Source of the DNA: Nitrospirota bacterium
GTDB lineage: Bacteria; Nitrospirota; Thermodesulfovibrionia; UBA6902
Length of the DNA stretch: 64,000 nucleotides
NCBI GenBank assembly: GCA_016234115.1
Contig: JACRHD010000065.1
Location: 100,068 to 164,067, forward strand
Direction: 5' to 3'
This document shows, one piece after another, positions 1 to 10,800 of this stretch. The translations under genes and the position numbers were made by a program. The notes under the pieces are model-generated. The model was not told the DNA's origin. It made no database searches and worked only from the letters and a program-made list of their open reading frames with translations. Each line of letters opens with the position of its first letter. Within the stretch, counting starts at the first letter, position 1.

Positions 1-3000
1 CATCACCTTCGCCGATAACTGTCGGAGCATTTATTGTCGTCCAGACAGTGCCCGCGTTGAAGGTTGCGGTCTCAGTTGCCTTCCAGATGTCCATCATGCC
101 GTTTTGATATATATCCTGTATCTCAGCGGCAGACAGCGAACGGCTGAAAAGGGCCACTTCATCAATACTGCCGTCAACATCGAATTCCGAACTGGAATAC
201 GTTCCTATACGAATGCTGCCGTTTACATCGGCAACAGGGTTAGGATCGTATTGCTCGCTTCCAAGCTGAACTCCATCCACATAAAGCCTGTAAACCCCAT
301 TCTCCCTTGTTACAGCAAGGGCATACCACCTGTTCGGTTCAGGAGTCCATGGTCTTACGACACCCTCGTATGGATTCCATGCAAATACAAGATTGGGGCC
401 GTACACAGGGTGCTGCTGGAAATCAAATTCGAAGCCTCCCGACGATGAACCGGATTGCTGATAAATGAACATACTGTCTTTGACCTGATTAAGCTTTACC
501 CATAAATTCAGAGTAAAATTATTTAATCCCAAATCCCATACTGTGCTCTCCTGAACATTCACGAAGTCCCCTGATCCGTCAAAGCTGTATGCGCTGTCCG
601 GCAAACTGTTCCCGTCCACTGTAAGCGTTGCTCCGGTGACAGAGCCGTTGTTATTCCGTCCGCTCTCATCATTCGCATTTCCATTAAAAGGATAGTATGC
701 AACAAGACTTATATCGGGCGCAGATTCTCTATTCCCTGCCTTATCAACGCCGACGGAATAAAATTCATAATCACCATCACCGCCCATCTTTGTTGAATCA
801 AAAACTATTGTTCCCGTATCTCCATTTTGCGGCGAGAACTTGCCTTCAGCATTTCCTGCGTCCGCATTCGTATACCTGTTGAACGTGCCGATGCCGTTTC
901 TGCGGAAATAAAGCTCTACATGGTCAAGGTCTTCAAGACCGGACACTACCTGATACGTTATTGTTGTCGATGCGTTTAGCCCGGGATCGTCAATTGAGGT
1001 CACGACTGTCTCAGGCGGAGTAATGTCGGCGTCGGTGATGGTAAAATCGACCGGTATCGCGGCCCGTTCATTGCCTGCTTCATCCCTTGCGTACGCCCTG
1101 ACCGTTACGCCGGGCTCAGAAATACCGAAGGGGATGTCGAAGCTGAATGACGCGCTTGCAGCCTGCGCCGCCGGGGCTATCGCCTGAGAGCCTGATAAGG
1201 TCAGCGCGCCGGTCGTCTCATATCTGATCTCCGTCACCCCGACCGCGTCCGATGCTGAAATATTTATGTTGACCGTGTCGCCATAGTTGAACGGCGTCCC
1301 GTGTGCAGGCTCAGTAATCGCAATTGAAGGCGCAGTGTTATCAACAACATTCAATGTGATTGATTCAATCCCGGATGTATTGCCGCCTGTGTCTTCAGCC
1401 CGTACGTTGACGGTAATAGCGCCCCCGACTGCCGCCGCGCCCGAAACATTAAATGCAAAATTCTGCGTTGTGTCGGCAGACGCCGGGGATATCTGCTTCA
1501 TATCCGAATATGAGGCCTCGCCCGACACCTCCATGAAAACCTTCGATACCCCTCCAAGCTCATCCTGCGCCCTCACTCTGACTGATACCTGTTCACCCCT
1601 TTCAACGTCCGAGCCGCCGGCAGGACTCAATATGCCGACAGTTGGAGCAGGGTCCAACGCCGTATTGACCGCGACATCAACAGACACTGCCGGTATGCCG
1701 GGACCGTATACATTTATTTGCGTGCCGCCGTCTCTTTTGGCCGTAATTACACCCGACGAGTTCACAGTCGCTGTGGCATTGTCTCCACTGATGAAAGAAA
1801 TCCCACTATTGAGGACCTGCGATGTCCCGTTGCTGTAATGCCCGGTCACTATCAATTGCGCCGTCTGACCGATTGCGGCAAGCTCGACGCGCTGAGGGTC
1901 CACAGTTATACTGTCGAGGGTAACTATGTCCGCATTTACAGTCACCTGTCCCTGTAAACCGCCGTATATCACGGTAATCGCCGCTGAGCCATATGACAGG
2001 CCGACAACCTTTCCGGCAGCGCCGACAGAGGCCACTGACGGATTGTCGGAAGAGTAAGTCGATTGCGCCGTCACATTCTTCTGCGCCCCGTCCTGATAGT
2101 GCGCGGTGACCGCAAGGTTCCGTGACTGGTTGACGGCCGTAAAATTGATAACTGCCGGAGTGACCTCGATATGATCAAGGACAGGCGGAGCAGGGACCAC
2201 GACCGACACAGGGGCGCTCGGGTCCGCCGATTCATTCAGATCATAAGCGACAATACTGATCGTATCGCCTGTTGAGGCCTCTATATTGATTGTAAATCCT
2301 CCCGAGCCGCCGGCGGACACGCTTACAGTCAGTCCCGTGTTCAACTCCGTAGCCCTGATCAGGGCGCCGGGGACAGATGAGCCGGTAATCGTCACTACAC
2401 CGTTTTCAGGATGCGAGACGGAAATAATTGAAGGCGCGTCCGGCGGGACCCCGGGCGGGGGCTCTACAACTGAAAACTCCAGATAAGACGCCGGATCATT
2501 GATATCATTTGATATGTCGAGATTGTTTGTTGCGAGAATATACAGCTCGTGTTCGCCCGTCTCCAGTCCCGCTATATTGAGCGTGACCACATTGACGCCC
2601 GAGTACAAAGGACTGCCTGTCGGATCGTCGAGAAAATATTTGACCGATTTGACGCCCACGTCATCCGATACGGCAGACTGTATCAGGACCGGCCCGCCGG
2701 AGAGGAACTGTTGCCCGTCTTCAGCATTGGTAAAACTTACAACAGGCATATTGAGGTTCTCGGCAAGTGTGAATGTCATTATATCCTCGCCGGTCTTTGC
2801 GAGCGCGTCTGTTGCAACTGCGCGGACCACATGATCGCCGAGAGCGAGACCGAGGGTCTTGAGGCTGGATGTGTAGGGCGCAAGATACATGGTCTTAAAT
2901 GGCAGCGCGTCCCCGTCGAGATAATAACCGACCTCCCTCACGCCGCCTGTCCATGCCCTGGGCGTGATGTCCACGGATATGCCGTGAAGCACGGGCTGCG

Positions 3001-5101
3001 CCGGGTCGTCGGGAAGGGTAATAGTCGGGTCACCGGCAGTCAGGGCCATGATGAGCGATATTGTAGTGTCGCGCCTGTTTCCTGCTCCGTCATACGCCGT
3101 TGCCAGCATCTGGTAAGAATGCCCCGGAACGAGGTTCGCCGAGTCGATTGTAAATATGAAAGGAGGGAGGTCTCCTTCAAACACCTTCTTCTGGTCTATC
3201 AGCGCATACTGAGCGCCCTCTTCATCAAGGTCTTTTATCCTGGCCTCTACCCTCGAGACGCCGCTTCCCTGATCGGCGGTATAGGCCTCCACTTTGACAA
3301 GCTGCCCCGGAAGCACATATTCAGGCGCGACAGGGGGCTCGACGGAAAGAGATATCTCAGGCGGCGTAATGTCGCCGGGACCGGTCCCGGTCGTAGTGAA
3401 TGTGCTTTCCCACCGTGCTGATAATTTATTGCCTTCGAGGTCATATACGTTCTCCGTTATGACTACCGTAAACTCCTTGTTGCCGGCCAGACTTCCCACG
3501 GAAGATTGCCATATGGCGACTGTCTTTTCATTTAATTCAGTAAACCTGAGCTGTCCGGCAATGAGGTTGTCCCCGCTGTCAAAGACATTGAACGCCCCGT
3601 TTTCGCCCGTCGTGATTGAATCCTCGTTCATCAGTTCGCTGAAGAAAGCGGTCACAGGGGAATCAGGATGTATCCCGGTCTCGTTGGGCACGGGCAGCAC
3701 GTACACCGCGGGGCTGCCGTCTTCAGGGACCCTGTCGGGAGGGAACTGCCCCACCATGCAGCCTATGGTCCCTACGTACACCTTGAGGTTTATGTTCTGG
3801 TCGGCGGCCCCTACACAGGACGATATCTGCCCCGTCTTAAGAGGATTGACCGTAAAGACCTCCGTTACCTGTTCTCCGGGCAGGATATGTCCGAGACTTC
3901 TCACTTCAGGTCCTTCGATGACCTCACAGACCGGCTCGCCGCCTTCATCCACGTCGCACTTAAGGAGCCAGGCATCGGCGCCCACGTCGAGTCCGAGACT
4001 CGCGTACATGGCCGCGATGTCGCCTGTGTTGGTGATTTGTACCTTCAATTCATAAGGGACATTGCTTTCAACGAAATCCGGATGGCTCACCCGCACGTCG
4101 AATGTGGGCGGTCCCTTCACCTCGACTTCCGCCATCGCGCTGCCGTTGAAGGGGATCGCCCCGTCCTCCGGGATGCCCGGGCCTGTAACGTAGCCGCCGT
4201 AGCTGACCTTTACGTCCCTGACGCCGATCTCGTCGCCGCGTATTACATACTCCTTTTCCTCCTGTCCGGGCTGGTCGCCGTCCCCGGGCAGTATGTCTCC
4301 GAATGAAATGATGCCGTCCGCAGGAGAAATACTTGAAAGTCCTCCTTCAGGGAATTCAATCGCAGCCGTTACGTCCGAGAGCGTGAAAATACCGGATGTA
4401 TTCATAAGGAGCAAACGCACTGAAAAGAATTCCTTCAGGCTCTTGATATTGCCCTCGATGACTATGACTCCCGGTATCGACACATCAGGCTCACCCGGTG
4501 GGCCCGGCACGCTCGCCTCAAAGATCACGATCTCGGGCGGCGGCGGCGGATTCGGATTGCCGCCTCCATCGTCCCCGCCCTTGGGCATTTTGTATGTTTC
4601 CCATCCCTGCGGCTCGTCCACAGGCAGCGCAACAGGAACGGAGATGGCGACAGGCTTATTATCTATTGTCAGCACGATATTAAATGTGGATACATGGTAA
4701 TTCTCAGGGTCGTCGAGGTCGATTACCCCGTCGGCGACAAGCTGCTCGACTTCCTGGACTGAAAGGCGCTCTGTTGTTATCTTTGATACGACCACCTGGT
4801 CGAGCGAGAGCTGCGTTATCTCAAGCAGGCGCTCCGCGGTATGGCCCGATGAATCCTCTGCCCTTACTGTTATGGTATTTACAGCGTTTTTGTTTAACGG
4901 GATATTCAGATCGAACTCTCCGCCTTCATCGGGCAGGTCCTGACTCGCCTTGCCGCCGGGGCCGGAGACGGTCACATTGATGGCGGCAAACGAAGACACG
5001 CTTCCCATGAGCATGATAAGAAGCAGGACAAATATGAAACAGAATTTATGTCTGTAATTTCCGCTCATATGGCGTTCATTTGAAATTTTCAATTCTTCCA
5101 T
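1..5101 (-). CDS. Giant exported Ig-like/BIG2/LamG protein (C-terminus cut by window edge)
   Basis: The minus strand is open without a stop from 5101 to the window edge, giving 1700 codons with the C-terminus missing. ATG at 5101 or the in-frame ATG at 5068 could start it; both precede a hydrophobic signal segment ending near SSFA (residues 20-39). Order of domains seen: a proline/glycine-rich stretch near 175-190, a SbsA/Big_5-like Ig domain near 457-567, further Ig-like modules near 785-965, two BIG2-type modules near 972-1057 and 1058-1145, another Ig-like module, and a LamG/concanavalin-like domain near 1465-1670 beginning LVAYYPFNGNANDESG. This architecture is typical of surface or secreted adhesion/carbohydrate-binding proteins; the ligand is unknown. 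It follows the metalloprotease-like gene by 20 bp and is probably co-transcribed with the two upstream exported genes. Confidence 0.85.
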   Translation of the reverse strand, partial: MEELKISNERHMSGNYRHKFCFIFVLLLIMLMGSVSSFAAINVTVSGPGGKASQDLPDEGGEFDLNIPLNKNAVNTITVRAEDSSGHTAERLLEITQLSLDQVVVSKITTERLSVQEVEQLVADGVIDLDDPENYHVSTFNIVLTIDNKPVAISVPVALPVDEPQGWETYKMPKGGDDGGGNPNPPPPPEIVIFEASVPGPPGEPDVSIPGVIVIEGNIKSLKEFFSVRLLLMNTSGIFTLSDVTAAIEFPEGGLSSISPADGIISFGDILPGDGDQPGQEEKEYVIRGDEIGVRDVKVSYGGYVTGPGIPEDGAIPFNGSAMAEVEVKGPPTFDVRVSHPDFVESNVPYELKVQITNTGDIAAMYASLGLDVGADAWLLKCDVDEGGEPVCEVIEGPEVRSLGHILPGEQVTEVFTVNPLKTGQISSCVGAADQNINLKVYVGTIGCMVGQFPPDRVPEDGSPAVYVLPVPNETGIHPDSPVTAFFSELMNEDSITTGENGAFNVFDSGDNLIAGQLRFTELNEKTVAIWQSSVGSLAGNKEFTVVITENVYDLEGNKLSARWESTFTTTGTGPGDITPPEISLSVEPPVAPEYVLPGQLVKVEAYTADQGSGVSRVEARIKDLDEEGAQYALIDQKKVFEGDLPPFIFTIDSANLVPGHSYQMLATAYDGAGNRRDTTISLIMALTAGDPTITLPDDPAQPVLHGISVDITPRAWTGGVREVGYYLDGDALPFKTMYLAPYTSSLKTLGLALGDHVVRAVATDALAKTGEDIMTFTLAENLNMPVVSFTNAEDGQQFLSGGPVLIQSAVSDDVGVKSVKYFLDDPTGSPLYSGVNVVTLNIAGLETGEHELYILATNNLDISNDINDPASYLEFSVVEPPPGVPPDAPSIISVSHPENGVVTITGSSVPGALIRATELNTGLTVSVSAGGSGGFTINIEASTGDTISIVAYDLNESADPSAPVSVVVPAPPVLDHIEVTPAVINFTAVNQSRNLAVTAHYQDGAQKNVTAQSTYSSDNPSVASVGAAGKVVGLSYGSAAITVIYGGLQGQVTVNADIVTLDSITVDPQRVELAAIGQTAQLIVTGHYSNGTSQVLNSGISFISGDNATATVNSSGVITAKRDGGTQINVYGPGIPAVSVDVAVNTALDPAPTVGILSPAGGSDVERGEQVSVRVRAQDELGGVSKVFMEVSGEASYSDMKQISPASADTTQNFAFNVSGAAAVGGAITVNVRAEDTGGNTSGIESITLNVVDNTAPSIAITEPAHGTPFNYGDTVNINISASDAVGVTEIRYETTGALTLSGSQAIAPAAQAASASFSFDIPFGISEPGVTVRAYARDEAGNERAAIPVDFTITDADITPPETVVTSIDDPGLNASTTITYQVVSGLEDLDHVELYFRRNGIGTFNRYTNADAGNAEGKFSPQNGDTGTIVFDSTKMGGDGDYEFYSVGVDKAGNRESAPDISLVAYYPFNGNANDESGRNNNGSVTGATLTVDGNSLPDSAYSFDGSGDFVNVQESTVWDLGLNNFTLNLWVKLNQVKDSMFIYQQSGSSSGGFEFDFQQHPVYGPNLVFAWNPYEGVVRPWTPEPNRWYALAVTRENGVYRLYVDGVQLGSEQYDPNPVADVNGSIRIGTYSSSEFDVDGSIDEVALFSRSLSAAEIQDIYQNGMMDIWKATETATFNAGTVWTTINAPTVIGEGD

Positions 5102-5121
5102 TTAATTGCTCATTAATCCAT

Positions 5122-7812
5122 TCACGGCGCGGCCGTAATCAATACATCGTCTCCCGCGGGCAAGGCGCCGAAAGAATAGTACCCATCGCTCTTTGAGACC
5201 GTCTCCCGCCCCGTGCCTTCTGCCGTAACAGCGGCGTCGGCGACCGGGACGCCCGTAAATTCGTCAACCACATATCCATAGACCGCGCCCGTGTCCGCTG
5301 CCGACGGATCATATGTAACGTGTACGGCGTCCGAAGAGCCGGTGTATGTCTCAGGGGTCGTGCCTCCCTCCGGAGTGCATATGGATTGCGCCCTCACCGA
5401 GATCACATTTTCCCCTTCGGGTAAAGTAACGGCCGCGGCATACTGGCCGTTGAACACATCCACTGCAATCTCCTGGCCGTTTACAATAATTGCGGCTTCG
5501 CGTATGGCCAGGTCGCTCACTGTTCCCCTGATTATCTGCTCTCCGATGTTTGTAACCATGCCGTCCACAGGCGTAACAAGGGCAACTTTCGGCGGCGAGC
5601 ACGACCCCGGTATGGGGGGCGGACCATCCTCGGGTTGCGGAAAAGGAGGCGGCGGCGGTGGCGGCGGCGGCTCATCTTCATTTACAGGGGGAGGCGGCGG
5701 CGGCGGATCGCCCTCCCTCTCGCGTCTGACCGTAACGTCTTTTCTCTTTGGGACACGGGGGTCCGGAGTGACTTTTTCCTCCTCCTTCAAAGAAGGATCG
5801 AAGGTAATTTCGACAAAGGTCTGACACGGTTTAATGGAATAACTATATTCTTTGGTATTGCCGGAATGCGTAACAAACAGTCTTACGTTGCCGCTCATCC
5901 TCTCCGGCGACAGGAGGTTGAAGATAGTTACATATCCGTCTGCGTCGGTCGAAGCAGCCATCTCGAGGGTATCGATCATCGCCTTCACGCCGGCCCCGGA
6001 AAGGGGCGCTCCGTCCCCGTCCTCTATGTAAGCGGTAAGACCGAGGAACCTCTTCTGCACATTGCCGCCCGAGCTGTATACGACAGCGCCCCCGTTGTCG
6101 CTCATGTCGATATCTCCGGGATGCTCCAGCCCTCGCAGCATGGTCACGCTCTGATGCTCTCCCTCTCCGGGATGTATCAGTAAAATACGTCCCCCTGAAT
6201 TGTCCGTTATGAAGAACTGCTCCCCGCCCCGGCATACAGCCAGTCCTCCGGGGACAAAAGCCAGCGGATCAGGGGAATAGAACGGTCCCGGAAAATCTCC
6301 CGGCTCCGGCGAACAGTTCGTTCCCTCGGCGACATGGCCCGTGTCGCACGGAGTGCCTTGACCTTCGGGCGGGGCCGGCCACATGTCGTCCAGAAAGTTG
6401 CTGATCACTTCCTGCCGCTCTTCGAGTATTTCCTTCCTCTTGTCGATGAGCCTGTGCGTGACCCCATCCTTTATGCCCTGTACGTAAGCCCCATCCCCGG
6501 GATACAACTCAAGCCAGCCGTCGTAGAATTCGTCGGCGTTATTCGGCTCCTTATTTTTCATGACAGTCAATATCCTTGCGAGGGCCTCTTCTTTTGAAAG
6601 ACCGCTGTAGAAATAAATCTCATTCAGCACCATGGTAAAATAGCCTTCAATGCGGTTGAGATCATACAAGCCGTTTTCGATGTTATTGACCAGCGTCTTC
6701 TGCTCGGCATACGGGCCGGAAAGATTATTATAGTACTGCATCTTCCTCGCATCGACGCCCGGGTCCCCCTTGGCGATCATATTATTGATTGTCTCTTTAT
6801 ACCTGTCAATGAGGTTCTCCTGATTTATATATTCACTGTCCGTAAGGAAATAGACGTCGACCGGTATCCCCAGATTTACCCCCGCAAACCAGTGGGCAAA
6901 GGATTCATTTGTCGCATAGCCCTCATAATTGAGCTGTCCTCCAAGCTCATGATTGCCTCCTATATCGCTCACATACTGGTAGCTGTAGTCGGTCCCCACA
7001 AGCTCGAACAGCAATACATGCCCCATTTCATGGTAAGTGTGCGCAAACTTGCCTCCATTAAACACATCGACAGAGGCGTCAGGCGCGAGGTTCACATTCA
7101 CGGAAGAGAAGAGGGATTTTATGTCCGCCAGGGATTCATTTGCATTGAGTGTTATATATCTCGTATCGATATCGCTGATCGCGTCTTTTACATCCTGTGA
7201 AAGGTAGGGGCTGGAATCCTCGAGTATCCCCGTGAGCTTGTTTATGTGATAGTATGTGTTGTTCGCCTCAGCAATCAGGGCCCCGTTGGGACCCGAATTT
7301 GCGTCGATCGTAATAGTGCCCGCATTATCTGAATGAACCGGGACCCAGTCGCTCTGCGCATATGATTGTCCGCTCTCATAAATATTGGGATGGTCCGGCC
7401 CCGTCATGGTAAAGGATATCTCGACCGTGCCGGCGGACATCGCGTCCCCGAATTCGTCAGGCAGCGTGACAATAAAATTCCCGGCCGGTGTCGTAGTGCC
7501 TGAGACGACCTTGTTGGTGCCCTTGATCCTGACCTCATAAGTCACTCCTCCGAGCGCCAGGTCGCCGGTGTACTCGCCATTGTAATTTTCTATAAATGCC
7601 TGGGCCTGCGTTTCACTCAGTCCCGTCAGTTTCGCGTACGCCTTCCTGAATGCATCGGTGTTCGTTTCTCTCACACTCGTCCCCGGCGGGGGCACGTTGG
7701 TCTTGACTTTCCCATGTAAAACCACGTCCGCCATTACGGGGGCATGCATCCATATAACGGATGCAAGGAGAATGCATAACAGCGCTTTTATCATCCCGTT
7801 CGCTCTATTCAT
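5122..7812 (-). CDS. Exported metalloprotease-like protein with HEMGH motif and carboxypeptidase-regulatory-like domains
   Basis: 896 residues with an N-terminal signal peptide (about residues 1-28, ending PVMA). HEMGH at residues 261-265 fits the zinc-binding HExxH signature; a later NESFAHW stretch could supply the third ligand, as in gluzincins. The middle carries NHL-like sequence (FVPGGLAV...GRILLI), followed by a carboxypeptidase-regulatory-like domain, two proline runs separated by NEDE, an Ig-like segment and a second regulatory-like domain at the very C-terminus (GAVYGYVVDEFTG). Catalysis is inferred from the motif only. The start overlaps the stop of the upstream MopE-like gene by 8 bp (ATGAATAG), so translation is probably coupled. 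It could be a surface protease or a structural protein with a dead protease fold. Confidence 0.8.
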   Translation of the reverse strand: MNRANGMIKALLCILLASVIWMHAPVMADVVLHGKVKTNVPPPGTSVRETNTDAFRKAYAKLTGLSETQAQAFIENYNGEYTGDLALGGVTYEVRIKGTNKVVSGTTTPAGNFIVTLPDEFGDAMSAGTVEISFTMTGPDHPNIYESGQSYAQSDWVPVHSDNAGTITIDANSGPNGALIAEANNTYYHINKLTGILEDSSPYLSQDVKDAISDIDTRYITLNANESLADIKSLFSSVNVNLAPDASVDVFNGGKFAHTYHEMGHVLLFELVGTDYSYQYVSDIGGNHELGGQLNYEGYATNESFAHWFAGVNLGIPVDVYFLTDSEYINQENLIDRYKETINNMIAKGDPGVDARKMQYYNNLSGPYAEQKTLVNNIENGLYDLNRIEGYFTMVLNEIYFYSGLSKEEALARILTVMKNKEPNNADEFYDGWLELYPGDGAYVQGIKDGVTHRLIDKRKEILEERQEVISNFLDDMWPAPPEGQGTPCDTGHVAEGTNCSPEPGDFPGPFYSPDPLAFVPGGLAVCRGGEQFFITDNSGGRILLIHPGEGEHQSVTMLRGLEHPGDIDMSDNGGAVVYSSGGNVQKRFLGLTAYIEDGDGAPLSGAGVKAMIDTLEMAASTDADGYVTIFNLLSPERMSGNVRLFVTHSGNTKEYSYSIKPCQTFVEITFDPSLKEEEKVTPDPRVPKRKDVTVRREREGDPPPPPPPVNEDEPPPPPPPPPFPQPEDGPPPIPGSCSPPKVALVTPVDGMVTNIGEQIIRGTVSDLAIREAAIIVNGQEIAVDVFNGQYAAAVTLPEGENVISVRAQSICTPEGGTTPETYTGSSDAVHVTYDPSAADTGAVYGYVVDEFTGVPVADAAVTAEGTGRETVSKSDGYYSFGALPAGDDVLITAAP

Positions 7813-10800
7813 CGTTCCCTAATTGCAGATAATCGAAAGTCGAAGTCCCGCCCCCTGAAGAATACGGGACCGTGACTATCCCTCTTGTATCCAGCATATA
7901 AATGCTGCTGCCTCCCCCCTCCAGGGAATCTCCCGCAAATTCAATGTCGAATATATCCGATACAAGGGGACTCGTAAATTTTATATATCCCTGGCCCACT
8001 CGCCTGAAGGGGTCATACGTCGCGTTGACGTCCACCGATCTCACTTCCCTGGACAGGCGCTCATAGACAAAAAGATAATCATCGGGCGACATGGCCATAG
8101 GTCCCGAGGAGACCGGGTTTGCGAACATAAGCATCTGGCTGAAATAGTTCAGGGAGCCTGTAAATTCCCTGCTGCCGTCAGGCGCGAACCTGAATATCCG
8201 TCCGCCGAATTCCGCATCGGAGGCGGCATTGTCGCAATAAAGGTTCCCGGCCGAATCTATCGCAAGCCCCTTCTGCGCCGGCGCCATGAACATCGTTGAA
8301 AAGGCCTCTACCGGCGCGGCAAGCGACGCTCCCTTGTTCTCTGCCGTCCGGACCAGCGCCTCACCCGGAAAGCTGACATATACATCGCTCGCCGCATTAA
8401 CGGCGAGCGCATCGATATTGCCCATATCGGGGACAGGCCCCGCGGTATACAGGACGGGATTTGAATAGTCGCTCGTCAGGCCGTATTTCTGCATCAGGAT
8501 AATCTGGTCATAGCCCGCCCCGCTCAGGGGCATGGCCCACCAGGACATCATCTGCTGCGGATCGTATCCGATCTGGGCAAGCATGTCTCTGTATGTCGAG
8601 GAATACGTCACCGTCATGGAATAAAAACCCGTTCCCGTCAGGGGCGGAGCAAGGTCGTAAATTACATAATTATCTCCGTCCGGAAAAGGCGTAAAGCCCG
8701 CCGATACCGGCCTCGGCGTCTCCATGCTGTTTTCAAAATGGAACAGGTTGTAAAAATATAACGTTGAAGAAGAATCGCTTGAGCTCGTCCTGAAGCTGAT
8801 CTTCACCGCGCCGCTTTCATTCTCCGCCGAAAGGATGACAGGCGGCTCAGGGACACGGTCGGACATCCCCGTGCTCGTTATGTACGGCGATAAATCGAAA
8901 GCGGTCGAGCCTGCGATGGTCAGGGCGAGCATCGACCCCCCGATCCCGCCCGCGTTTGCGGCCCACATCATATCGGTCGTGTTGACCAGGAATTCGGACG
9001 TCCCGGTGGTCATGATAAATTCAGGCCAGGCGGCCTTTGATTCAAAAAAATTACGCCAGAAGCCCGTAAAACGCGACGGCACTGTGTCGGCCCAGGCGGA
9101 AGGCGCGATGAGATCTCCTATATATGACAGGAGACTCATGAATGAGGCAAACAGCGGACCGCCCCCTTGATCATCCGTGACGGATGCGGTCTGATACGAT
9201 TTCATATAAGCGATAAAGCTCGCGGTCAGCAGGTACTTCTGAAGGGCATTCAGCCGCGTCGATGAACTGAGCATGGGGGGACCGGGCAGGACCGTATTGC
9301 CCTGATTGAATATCATCAGGACCGGATAATTGTCGGGATTCATCGGGTCGGACCATGCCGCATTGACCATCTCCTGCAGCCCGGTCATCCATTCGTAAAG
9401 CGTCAGGGGATAATTTCTTCCCTGCCACTGGAAGCTGTAGGTCATGAAAAAAAGCGTTTCGCCGAGCGTCGCCGTATTCCCCTGAAGCATATGGTCGGCG
9501 AGGTTATCGACTCCTTCGGCAGTGAGACTGATGGCCCCTTCTCCCTCTATCTGGTGGTTCATCTGGTTTCCGAATTCATCGAGGACCCCGGCGTCCGTTC
9601 CTCCGACAAGCAGGATGGAGTCGGTGATCAACTGCTTCATATCATTTCTGTTCAGGTTTGGGGCCAGACCCGCGCTGCCCCTGCCGATTACACTGAAAAT
9701 CGACACCGAGGGGGGCTCGTCAGGATCAAAGACAGTGGCCCTCGATTCGATTTCTCCTATATCGATCACGCCCGTCACGGCCTCAACCGGGAGCATTATC
9801 AGTTCATGATCCGGGGCATTGATGATCAAGGTCAGGCTGCCGGCAGGAACATCGTTTAAGGTGAATGAACCGTCCGCGTTTGTGGTAGTCGTTATAGTCG
9901 TGCCCTGAATGGCTATGACGGCATTCGCAATCGGCTGGTTTGTGTCCGGATCCACGAGAATGCCTCCGATGCCGACACTGCCCGCGGTCACGTTGAACGC
10001 GACAATCGATACCGCCTGTTCGTTTCCCGTGACAACGCTGACCGGTCTGGTCCCTGTCTCCGCGCTTCCGTCAATCGTAATATTCGCGGCAGCCTCCGCA
10101 GGGCTGATAACACTAAAGGAGTTGACGGTTATTCCTTTGCCGAAATTCACCTGGCTTACCCCGCCCTGAAAATGAGTGACATAATCGCCGGATGACGCCC
10201 CGGTCAAGCCGACGTCGAGCGTTCGGCCCTGGTCCCCGGAAGCCGGGGCCAGTCCTGTCAGGAGGGAGTATTTCATCGCGGGGACCGCCTGCCCTTCCGT
10301 ATTGACCCTGCCCGTGACCCTCTGCGTTGTACCGAAAGTCGGACTCTCGACCGGGTCTACCTCAAGGGACAGCTCTCCGTCGGTCCCGCCGCCCTGGACG
10401 TCATTTACGGTTATATGCGCGGACGCGGTCTGCGGCCCGCCGCCGTCATCAGCGGCAAAGGTGATATCATACTCTCCCGCCTGTTCATAATCAGGAGTAA
10501 ATGTCAGGGTCCTCGTCGCCTCTACAAAAATTGCATTCTCAGGCAACGGCGCGGCAGACACACTCAGCATGTCCCCGTCAGGATCAGTTACATCAAGTGA
10601 CAGCGCAAGCGCCCTGCCCTCATCAATCGGCGCAGGAGGCTCAAACCCGATTACCGGGGCATGGTTTAAATTATTTACCGAGATCGTGACCATCTCTCTG
10701 CCTTTGTATCCGAGGGGGTCTGTCGCCGTAAAGGTTATATAATGCTTGCCCTGCTGTGAATTGTCGGGCGTAAAAGTAAATGTCCCGCTCGCCTGTATAC

